DNA from: JAUVUV01 sp964548275
GTDB taxonomy: Bacteria > Gemmatimonadota > Glassbacteria > GWA2-58-10
DNA: 13,895 nucleotides
NCBI GenBank assembly: GCA_964548275.1
Contig: CAZJQI010000078.1
Location: forward strand, 1-13,895
Reading direction: 5' to 3'
The position numbers and the translations under genes were made by a program. This document shows, one piece after another, positions 7,693 to 13,895 of this stretch. Every line of letters begins with the position of its first letter. Position 1 is the first letter of the stretch. The notes beneath the pieces are model-generated. The model did no database searches. It had not been told where the DNA came from and saw only the letters and a list, made by a program, of their open reading frames with translations.

Positions 7693-8790
7693 ATGGAGTA
7701 TTCACTGTACGGAAAAACAGGCCTTCGGATAAGCCGCCTGGGGTTCGGCGGCATGCGTTTCGCCGAACCAAAGAACGTATCGAAAATGGCCGAGATTGTC
7801 CTGGCCGCCTATGATGAGGGAATCAATTATTTCGATACCGCTCCGACTTACTGCGCAGATATGAGCGAGAAAATAATAGGCCACGCCCTCCGGCAGATGA
7901 GATCAACCGGCAGCGAGTTTTACCTGTCGTCGAAAACCAGCAAGCCGGATGCCGAGGGTGTGCGCGCCGATTTGCACAGAAGCCTGGAAAGGCTCGGGGT
8001 GGACCGGATCGATTTCTATCATTGTTGGTATATCCTGACATTAGACGGCTGGGAGGGGCGCAAAGCGGGTGGCGCAGTCGACGCTCTGCTTGCCGCGCGA
8101 CAGGAGGGCCTGGTGCGACACCTGGCTTTCAGCACCCACCTGGCCGGCAATGAAGTTAAACAAGTGATCGATGAAAATATCTTCGAAGGAGTCACTCTGG
8201 GCTATAATGCGGTTAATTTCCCTTACAGGGAAGATGGGGTGAGGGCCGCGAGCCGTGCCGGAATCGGTCTGGTGGTGATGAACCCGCTGGGCGGCGGCAC
8301 AATCCCCGATAATCCCGGAGTCTTTTCCTATATCAGGAACCGGAGTGAGCAGAGCATGGTCTCGGCTGCTCTGGAATTCCTCTGGTCCCACTCGGAAATC
8401 ACCACTGCGCTTGTCGGTTTCCGCAACATCAATGATCTCAGAAGCGCGGTAGGGGCCTGGAAAAATTTCGACCCGGCACAGAAGATAGACCTCGAGAAGA
8501 TGAAGCAGCATGTGGAGGATTCGTTCGACCGGCTCTGCACCGGTTGCCAATACTGCAAGGATTGTCCCCAGGGAATCGAGGTCTATAAATACATCGAGGC
8601 ATATAATCACCTGATGCTCAAGAGCGAGGAAAGCCTCTACGACCGTCTCAAGTGGCACTACGGGATAGAAAACCTTCACGAACTGGACCTTTGCACAGCC
8701 TGCGGGGAGTGCGAAACAGCCTGCACTCAGCAGTTGCCGATCTTGCAGAGATTGGAGGAAATCAAAAGGATTTACGGAAATTCGAGCTGA
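7693..8790 (+). CDS. Aldo/keto reductase with C-terminal 4Fe-4S motifs
   Basis: This 365-residue protein has an aldo/keto reductase TIM barrel (about 1-260) joined to a ferredoxin-like tail. The catalytic tetrad of the family is readable as Asp48, Tyr53, Lys81 and His110 (FDTAPTY, SSKTSK, FYHCW). The tail has two cysteine groups: C282, C285, C288, C291 (the last followed by Pro) and C334, C337, C340, C344, suited to two [4Fe-4S] clusters. Such iron-sulfur AKRs are widespread in anaerobes and are usually annotated only as oxidoreductases; the substrate is unknown. The clusters suggest electron transfer to or from a partner. The next gene, 108 bp downstream on the same strand, is a flavin reductase with its own Cys motif and is a natural candidate partner. 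ATG start at 7693. Confidence 0.92.
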   Translation: MEYSLYGKTGLRISRLGFGGMRFAEPKNVSKMAEIVLAAYDEGINYFDTAPTYCADMSEKIIGHALRQMRSTGSEFYLSSKTSKPDAEGVRADLHRSLERLGVDRIDFYHCWYILTLDGWEGRKAGGAVDALLAARQEGLVRHLAFSTHLAGNEVKQVIDENIFEGVTLGYNAVNFPYREDGVRAASRAGIGLVVMNPLGGGTIPDNPGVFSYIRNRSEQSMVSAALEFLWSHSEITTALVGFRNINDLRSAVGAWKNFDPAQKIDLEKMKQHVEDSFDRLCTGCQYCKDCPQGIEVYKYIEAYNHLMLKSEESLYDRLKWHYGIENLHELDLCTACGECETACTQQLPILQRLEEIKRIYGNSS

Positions 8791-8898
8791 AAACTATTTT
8801 TGCTCCATTAAACCTGCGACTCAATTGTATTCACTGCTCAGACAGGGCCGATTGCGGAATCAGCAGGAGCGTTTTAATAGAAGTCAACTGGAGAATTA

Positions 8899-10071
8899 AT
8901 GCCGAATTCAGTGAGCTCGATTATCAACAGCGCGTTTGAACCATTCGAGACAAAAAGACTTAAATTATCCGGACGGTTCGTGCGGGCGCCTGTCTGGTCA
9001 GGAACAGCGGATGAGGAGGGTTTTGTTACCGAGAAGGTAGTTGATTTTTACGAAAAGCTCGCCGGAACCGGGCTCGGGCTGATAATTACCGGATTTGCCT
9101 TTGTCAGCAAGAACAGCCGCGCCGTTCCCCGAATGTTGGGAGCAGCCTCGGATGAATACATTCCGGGTTTGAAAAGGCTCGTGGATGCGGTGCATACCAA
9201 GGGCGACAAGATATGTCTTCAGATCGCCCACTGCGGGTTCAACGCAATACCCTCTTACGATCCGGAAGGCCTGATTTACGGCCCCTCCCTGATCGCCCTC
9301 ACCGGAAACACCCAGATCGAAAAAGCCGGCAAACTTCACAAAGGAAACGCTCATATCATGCGTTCGCTGACCAGGTGGCAGATCGACCAGACCCTGGATG
9401 ATTTCGACCGTGCCGCGACAATTGCAGAAGAGGCGGGTTTCGATGCGGTTGAAATCCACGGCGCCCATCACTATCTGATCAGCGAGTTTCTGAGCCCCAC
9501 TTTCAACAAGCGCACCGATATCTACGGTGGAGGGCAGAGGCAGCGGGCCCGCTTTGCTGTGGATATGGTTAGCCGGATCAGAAAATTGCTCCCGGATCTG
9601 CCGTTGATTTTCCGGATGAACTGCGAGGATTTCACCCCGGGCGGGATCACTCTCGATGATTCCAAAATCGCCGCGGCAATGATTGCCGAGGCAGGCTGTG
9701 ATATTATCTCGGTAAGCGGCAATAACCCGATACGCACCCGGATTGTCAAGAGGGAGCAAGAGGCCTATTTCCGCGAACAGGCCGGAATAATCAAGCAGGC
9801 CTGTGGCCTGCCGGTGATTGTCACTGGAGGAATCCGTTCGCCTGAGACGGTTAGAGAACTGTTGAGCAAGGGTTATGCCGATCTGGTGGGTATCGGGCGT
9901 CCGCTTATCCGCACCCCGGATCTTGTTGCGCACTGGCGGGAGGGAAATTTCGAGCCGTACTCATGCATCTCCTGCAACGATTGCATGCGCGCGGCAATGA
10001 AGTATTCGGTTTCCTGCGTGAGGACTGGCGAAACCGATGACGAAGAAAAGGAGGAAGAAGCCTCGGATTAA
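8899..10071 (+). CDS. NADH:flavin oxidoreductase, Old Yellow Enzyme family, single domain
   Basis: The 390 residues form an FMN-binding TIM barrel of the OYE/2,4-dienoyl-CoA reductase type. The family signature H-G-A-H-H-Y-L-I-S-E-F-L-S-P (187-200) is followed by N-K-R-T-D-I-Y-G-G, and the phosphate-binding end is TGGIRSP (309-315) and GIGRPLIR (331-338). Cys356, Cys359, Cys362 and Cys373 form a CX2CX2CX10C motif in the place of the [4Fe-4S] site of 2,4-dienoyl-CoA reductase, but spaced more tightly than its CX2CX3CX11C. The second flavodoxin-like domain of that enzyme is absent, so electrons must come from elsewhere. The tail from 380 is highly acidic. GGAG sits five bases before the ATG. 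It probably forms one operon with the upstream iron-sulfur aldo/keto reductase. Confidence 0.92.
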   Translation: MPNSVSSIINSAFEPFETKRLKLSGRFVRAPVWSGTADEEGFVTEKVVDFYEKLAGTGLGLIITGFAFVSKNSRAVPRMLGAASDEYIPGLKRLVDAVHTKGDKICLQIAHCGFNAIPSYDPEGLIYGPSLIALTGNTQIEKAGKLHKGNAHIMRSLTRWQIDQTLDDFDRAATIAEEAGFDAVEIHGAHHYLISEFLSPTFNKRTDIYGGGQRQRARFAVDMVSRIRKLLPDLPLIFRMNCEDFTPGGITLDDSKIAAAMIAEAGCDIISVSGNNPIRTRIVKREQEAYFREQAGIIKQACGLPVIVTGGIRSPETVRELLSKGYADLVGIGRPLIRTPDLVAHWREGNFEPYSCISCNDCMRAAMKYSVSCVRTGETDDEEKEEEASD

Positions 10072-10210
10072 GGTTTCTGTTCCGGCAACCTCATCGCCTG
10101 TTAAACACGGGCGTTCATGATCAGTTCTGGTTTTACCTGCCTGCATTGTCCCTGAAAAGCTGCAGAAATTTCAGAGGGAATTATCCCCTAACCCATAACC
10201 GTTTGCAAGC

Positions 10211-10240
10211 GCAGAAGCACTATTCTGCTTGGATTATTCT
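10211..10240 (+). terminator. Weak candidate terminator between convergent genes
   Basis: GCAGAA (10211-10216) and TTCTGC (10223-10228) form a short stem with a 6-base loop, followed by a T-rich stretch. It lies 140 bp after the flavin reductase stop and 32 bp outside the convergent MFS gene. The stem is only 6 bp, so the call is tentative. Confidence 0.3.
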
Positions 10241-10271
10241 TTGTAAAGATACTGCCGCAATTTTGTCCGCC

Positions 10272-11465
10272 TCAGTGCTGAAAAGACCGTGCGGCTTTTT
10301 CCCCCCGAGACACCGGTTGATAAAGCAGCCAGGCCTGCGTTGCAAGAACGGCTATCACCAGAACAGAACAGAGAATGTAGGGCGAGTGAAGGTTCCATAC
10401 GCCTGAAACGAAACCGCCGGCAAGTGGGCCGAGTAAAACGCCGAGACCGATAAAGGCTTCGTGAAACCCCGTGCGCGTGGCGGATTCAGGCGGGCGGCTG
10501 GTGCTGTAATAAATGCTCGAGGCGTAAGTGAACCCGGAGCAAAGGCCGATCAAAAACATTCCGACGGCGTAGGCGGCCACGTTGCTGCTGAATGCAAGCA
10601 GTGCTGTGCCGGGCAGAACAAGAAGCTGGGTAAGGATGTAGGTTGGCCGGTTATATTGCCAGCCGTGCCAGTACTTGACAAGCCAGAACATGAAAACCTG
10701 GCCGCCATGAATCATGGCAAGCATGATACCCAGAACGGCCCGGTCAAGGTGATCGACATCAAGGGCCAGCTTGGGAAACAGCATTTTAGCAGAGGAGAGG
10801 GTGAAAACCAGGATAAAATTGGCCAGCCATCCACTGACCAGGAAACGTTTCCAGAGGAGCCTTGTTTGTGTGTTGGTACGGGTGAGGAAATCCGCGCTGG
10901 CCCCTTTTTTTTTGCCTTCGATATCGGATAGGGTAAGGCAAATTGTCAGAATTACCAGGCTTGCCGCCACGCACCAGGCAAAGGGCAGCGTTGCACTCAG
11001 CTCTGTCAGGTATCCGCAGACATAATGGCCCACTGTGAAACCGAGACTCCAGAAGATACAGAAATTACCCAGAGTGGTGGCCAGGTTTTTTGCGTGGCGG
11101 CTGTCGGCAAGAAGAGCCTGAAGAGCGGGCCAGAAAAAGCCGATTCCAACATGAAAGCCGCCATAATAAACGAAAAGCTCCCCCAGAGCTGCCGCCCTTG
11201 TCAACATCAGACAACTCAAAGCAGCCAGTACGGATGAGGATAGAATTATTGCTTTACGCGATAGCAGGTCGCAGAGCTTCCCTGACAATATGCAGGATAT
11301 TATGTAAAATGCCGCGCCAGTTGCACCGAGCAGTCCCAGATGCATCGGCCCGGCGCCGAGTTCGATTGCATAAACCGCCGCAGCCCCGACAACAAAAGCA
11401 CAAACCATGTCCATCAGGAAGCTTGATACATAAATCCGGTATCTGTTCGGGATTGTTATTCTCAT
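10272..11465 (-). CDS. Major facilitator superfamily transporter
   Basis: This 397-residue inner-membrane protein has about 12 hydrophobic segments in two halves, split by a charged loop near residues 185-205 (DIEGKKKGASADFL). The MFS motif A is visible between helices 2 and 3 as G-K-L-C-D-L-L-S-R-K (62-71) with Asp66 and Arg70. The overall form fits drug or sugar exporters of the proton-driven type, but the substrate cannot be read from sequence. It starts at the ATG at 11465 with no strong ribosome site, and is convergent with the flavin reductase. It has 210 bp to the HDOD gene and appears to be a single-gene unit. Confidence 0.9.
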   Translation of the reverse strand: MRITIPNRYRIYVSSFLMDMVCAFVVGAAAVYAIELGAGPMHLGLLGATGAAFYIISCILSGKLCDLLSRKAIILSSSVLAALSCLMLTRAAALGELFVYYGGFHVGIGFFWPALQALLADSRHAKNLATTLGNFCIFWSLGFTVGHYVCGYLTELSATLPFAWCVAASLVILTICLTLSDIEGKKKGASADFLTRTNTQTRLLWKRFLVSGWLANFILVFTLSSAKMLFPKLALDVDHLDRAVLGIMLAMIHGGQVFMFWLVKYWHGWQYNRPTYILTQLLVLPGTALLAFSSNVAAYAVGMFLIGLCSGFTYASSIYYSTSRPPESATRTGFHEAFIGLGVLLGPLAGGFVSGVWNLHSPYILCSVLVIAVLATQAWLLYQPVSRGEKAARSFQH

Positions 11466-11640
11466 CTCAAAAGCCGGGTTTGCGGCCGGGTTCGGCCGGA
11501 TAAGGGGAAAAATTAAGTTTTTCCGCTATTTGGGCAAGAAACAAATTTGACCAATGCCACCACTTCCGCCATCCTGCCGGAAACTGTTATCCAGTATGTA
11601 GTTTGGATTCGAGTATATTATCAAAGGCGGGACAGAAGCT

Positions 11641-11669
11641 GGCTCGCTAAGAGGGTAGGCAGGCGAGCC
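11641..11669 (-). terminator. Hairpin just after the HDOD gene
   Basis: GGCTCGC (11641-11647) and GCGAGCC (11663-11669) form a 7-bp stem with a 15-base loop, six bases beyond the HDOD stop. In the minus direction no T run follows, so it is at best a weak or factor-assisted terminator. On the plus strand it is followed by a T-rich stretch that is part of the gene end. Confidence 0.35.
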
Positions 11670-11675
11670 CGGTTA

Positions 11676-12560
11676 TTATTTTTTATTTAAACCGCCAATG
11701 GAGAGCAGAACATCGCTTTTTTTCACCTTTTCCTGCACTCTTGCGATAACTTCATCGGCAATATCACTGGAAATCCCAAGGATATTCCATAACGATTCTT
11801 TTATTTCTCCAATCAGCCCTTCCCCCACACTACCCAACTTCAATTTCCTGCAAATACTATCGGCGAGGCAGACAAGGTAACTCGTTTTGCGTTGCGGCTT
11901 AGGAGAGATATCCGGCTGGTGGTGGAAACGAACGCCATTGACTATTTCCATAGGCAAGCCCCAGCACTCAAGTACTGCCGCTCCTATCTGGGCGTGATCG
12001 AGGCCGATTATTTCTTTTTCCCACACAATGATGTTTTCGCCGGTATTTATTTCACCGCTGTTCTCGCTAAACTGTTGATGGACTTCCGGCATATGCGTTG
12101 CAGTGATCAGGCGGCCGATATCATGAAGCAATCCCACGACATGGGCATGAGAGCCGTTATTCTCAAGCAGATTGGTCATATCCTGGATTTCTTCCATGCA
12201 GAAAGCCACGCCGATAGAGTGCTCCCAGAAATCGACCGAATCCAGAACGCCCTCCGGCAATGCGGACAAATACTTGATCATGGAAATATCGATAACCAGC
12301 TTGTGGATTTCCTTGAAACCCAATCGGATAACAGCATCCTGTACAGTAAGAATAGTACGCCGCGCTCCGTACATCGCGGAATTGGCCAGTTTCAGGATCA
12401 TGCTGGTAGTGGGAGGATCATCGGAAATTATCCTGCTGATCCGCCCCACATCCGGCTCATCCTCGTTGAGCGACTGCATAAGCATCAGAGCTACCGGGGA
12501 AAGGGTGGGTAACTTTTTCACATTAAGTAAAACGTCTATCAACTCTTTTAAAGTATACAT
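11676..12560 (-). CDS. HDOD domain signalling protein
   Basis: The 294 residues are a stand-alone HDOD domain (about 15-235) with a short helical tail. The opening LPTLSPVALMLMQSLNEDE, then I-I-S-D-D-P-P-T-T-S-M-I-L-K-L-A-N-S (45-61), is typical of the family. HDOD proteins regulate signalling, motility or stress responses and many have lost the HD metal site. Here His114, His146-Asp147 (LLHDIG), His189 and His213/214 remain, so a metal-dependent phosphodiesterase activity is possible, though the HD-GYP GYP motif is absent. No receiver or output domain is attached. Start ATG at 12560, with AGGA about 10 bases upstream. It has its own promoter (12640-12667). Confidence 0.9.
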   Translation of the reverse strand: MYTLKELIDVLLNVKKLPTLSPVALMLMQSLNEDEPDVGRISRIISDDPPTTSMILKLANSAMYGARRTILTVQDAVIRLGFKEIHKLVIDISMIKYLSALPEGVLDSVDFWEHSIGVAFCMEEIQDMTNLLENNGSHAHVVGLLHDIGRLITATHMPEVHQQFSENSGEINTGENIIVWEKEIIGLDHAQIGAAVLECWGLPMEIVNGVRFHHQPDISPKPQRKTSYLVCLADSICRKLKLGSVGEGLIGEIKESLWNILGISSDIADEVIARVQEKVKKSDVLLSIGGLNKK

Positions 12561-12639
12561 TGAACCGATTTCCTATTGCCCTTTAGACACTTGAGTTCAC
12601 GGATAGAGCAAATCTTTATCAGTCAGGAAGAATTCTTGG

Positions 12640-12667
12640 AATATATAGTTTAGAGATCATTTTTCAA
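12640..12667 (-). promoter_or_regulatory. Probable sigma-70-type promoter of the HDOD gene
   Basis: The minus strand reads TTGAAA (12667-12662), a 16-base spacer, then TATATT (12645-12640). Transcription would begin near 12633, next to the palindrome AAGAATTCTT (12628-12637), leaving a leader of about 73 bases. A 9-base inverted pair, AGAGCAAAT (12605-12613) and ATTTGCTCT (12693-12701), flanks the promoter. Confidence 0.55.
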
Positions 12668-12707
12668 GAAAAAAAAACAGTACTTCGGATAAATTTGCTC
12701 TTGATCC

Positions 12708-12731
12708 GGCATTGTCCATTAAGACAATGCC
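12708..12731 (-). terminator. Strong hairpin after the methyltransferase gene
   Basis: GGCATTGTC (12708-12716) and GACAATGCC (12723-12731) form a perfect 9-bp stem with loop CATTAA, 41 bp downstream of the methyltransferase stop. No T run follows directly; a run of nine T on the minus strand (12669-12677) is about 30 bases further on. It may end the methyltransferase transcript or protect its 3' end. Confidence 0.45.
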
Positions 12732-12772
12732 TTGCAGACAGAATACTGAGCTTGAACCTTCCTCCGATCCGA

Positions 12773-13522
12773 TCAGCTCTTGCGGATGACAGCCACAAGA
12801 TTGTCGCTTCGGGAGGAATAAGGAACCAAGAAGTTGAAATCACCGAACAGGTGTATATCAGTCAGGCCGGCATTTTTACAGGCAGCAAGCAGCATGCGTG
12901 AGGTGAGTGGATAGAGCGCCTCCTGGCCGGAGGCCAATCGCTTTTCGTTTTTCCAGACCTCGATATTGAATTCGATATAATCTTCCCTGTAGTAATAACA
13001 GCGTTCGAATCGATATCTATCCTTTCCTGATACAACATTTTTCGGCGGAAAATTCTCGGGGTGGATGGCCATGATTTTTTCGTATCCCAGAAGGTGCAGA
13101 ACTGCCGCTCCCTGTCTATCAAGTGCCCCGGCAAGCCCCAGGCAGAAACCGGGGAGTTTATCAGGCGGAAGGTGCGCCAGGGTATTCCCCAGGCAGGTAA
13201 CCAGATGCCAGGGACCGTGAGCTTTTGCAAGTTTTTCCAGGGTCTCCATTGGAGCGGGATAAACAGTTACGCCCTCCAGGTTGTACTGTGCAAGCAGCCT
13301 CAGCTTTTCTGAGGGCTCGGTTCCCTCAACCCTGAATCCCGCCTCTTGAAGGGCAACAAGGTGATGGCCCGTCCCGCAGCCCACATCGAGCGCGCGCTTA
13401 CCTCTACTGGCCGGCCCGGCGACTTGCAGCAGAAAAGGTATTTCATGCTGGAGCCTGCTGTCCCAGTCAATAAAAATATCGTAATACGGGGCGAGTATCC
13501 GGTAGCTGTCCTGTTTTTTCAT
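12773..13522 (-). CDS. Class I SAM-dependent methyltransferase
   Basis: This 249-residue soluble protein has the Rossmann-like methyltransferase fold. The SAM-binding motif I is L-D-V-G-C-G-T-G-H-H (45-54), followed by the acidic residue Glu69 at the end of strand 2. The N-terminus YRILAPYYDIFIDW is common in small-molecule or ubiquinone/biotin-type methyltransferases, but no acceptor-specific motif is visible, so the substrate stays open. Its ATG at 13522 has no good ribosome site; the AT-rich 47 bases upstream hold a 12-bp palindrome (13550-13561). It is separated from the HDOD gene by 212 bp containing a strong hairpin, so the two are probably independent. Confidence 0.88.
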   Translation of the reverse strand: MKKQDSYRILAPYYDIFIDWDSRLQHEIPFLLQVAGPASRGKRALDVGCGTGHHLVALQEAGFRVEGTEPSEKLRLLAQYNLEGVTVYPAPMETLEKLAKAHGPWHLVTCLGNTLAHLPPDKLPGFCLGLAGALDRQGAAVLHLLGYEKIMAIHPENFPPKNVVSGKDRYRFERCYYYREDYIEFNIEVWKNEKRLASGQEALYPLTSRMLLAACKNAGLTDIHLFGDFNFLVPYSSRSDNLVAVIRKS

Positions 13523-13569
13523 TTGCAGCTAAGTGCTGGTAATTTAACATAATTTAAATTAAAAGAATT

Positions 13570-13590
13570 CCCCGAAGCTCTGCTTCGGGG
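13570..13590. terminator. GC-rich hairpin upstream of the methyltransferase
   Basis: CCCCGAAGC (13570-13578) and GCTTCGGGG (13582-13590) make a perfect 9-bp stem with loop TCT. On the minus strand it is followed by AATTCTTTTAATTT, a weak T tract, so it may terminate a minus-strand transcript entering from beyond the window. The plus side has no T run. Confidence 0.5.
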
Positions 13591-13729
13591 TAAAATGCTT
13601 GATGGTTTTATCCTTGTTTTCATAGAGTTGCCGTGTGACACATACAACATTCATTCTCATCCTTCACAATTCGGAAAGAAGGGGATTTAAACCTGGTGAT
13701 CTTATTTCAGATCGTGCTTGAGAGCCACC
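13591..13729. other. Non-coding spacer
   Basis: Between the hairpin and the tandem array I see no gene, no RNA signature and no further repeat. Confidence 0.45.
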
Positions 13730-13895
13730 ATTCCCCCCTATCAAGCAGGATTCATTCCAATTCCCCCCTATCAAGGGGGTCCATTCCAATTCCCCCCTAT
13801 CAAGGGGGTACATTCCAAATTCCCCCCTATCAAGGGGGTGCATTCCAAATTCCCCCCTATCAAGGGGATTCATTCCAATTCCCCCCTATCAAGGG
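13730..13895. repeat. Tandem array of 29-30 bp palindromic units, truncated by window end
   Basis: Six head-to-tail units begin at 13730, 13760, 13789, 13819, 13849 and 13878; the last is cut by the window end. Each opens with ATTCCCCCCTATCAAGG and closes with CATTCCA. Within a unit CCCCC and GGGGG pair around TATCAA. Unit 1 has an altered right arm (AAGCAGG) and unit 5 ends GGGGATT. There are no unique spacers between units. The core matches the reverse complement of the hairpin at 26-43. Confidence 0.9.

Noticed and set aside
8998..9933. 311-residue open frame opposite the flavin reductase
   Set aside because: It is a shadow of a well-supported gene and has no recognisable domain.
13664..13873. 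69-residue minus-strand reading frame rich in PLDRGEFG repeats
   Set aside because: It is simply the tandem DNA repeat read as protein; there is no ribosome site and the repeat length changes between 29 and 30 bases.
13730..13895. CRISPR-like array
   Set aside because: Units follow each other directly with no unique spacers, and no cas genes are present.

Overview
The window looks like chromosomal DNA of an uncultured, moderate-GC (roughly half GC) Gram-negative bacterium. The evidence is a lipobox lipoprotein, an exported hydrolase and a complete MraY/MurG lipid II pair. I cannot name the phylum from sequence alone. The Bacteroidetes-like MraY C-terminal motif and the repeat style hint at the FCB side of the tree, but this is only a guess.

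Layout. Positions 1-317 carry three copies of a composite palindromic repeat followed by non-coding DNA. From 7392 down to 318 five minus-strand genes follow one another: murG (with an unusual C-terminal HEAT-like domain), mraY, a Wzx/MOP-type lipid-linked saccharide flippase, a secreted alpha/beta-hydrolase, and a beta-helix lipoprotein. The first three are tightly spaced (23 and 16 bp) and form one operon. Together they encode synthesis of lipid I, its conversion to lipid II, and a candidate exporter. The hydrolase and the beta-helix gene are separated by longer AT-rich gaps and probably have their own promoters.

A 300-bp divergent intergenic region (7393-7692) holds the murG promoter, whose -10 box lies inside a perfect 11-bp inverted repeat. 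On the other side, two plus-strand redox genes follow: an aldo/keto reductase with two Cys4 motifs for iron-sulfur clusters, and a single-domain Old Yellow Enzyme-type flavin reductase with its own Cys4 motif. Three minus-strand genes then follow as separate units: an MFS transporter, an HDOD signalling protein with a recognisable promoter, and a class I SAM methyltransferase. The right end (13570-13895) is non-coding. It has a strong GC hairpin and a tandem array of about 29-30 bp units that runs off the window.

The most interesting points are the MurG-HEAT fusion inside a minimal murG-mraY-flippase operon, and the palindromic repeat family at both window edges, where sequence changes keep base pairing. 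No RNA genes, CRISPR array or intact mobile element were found.
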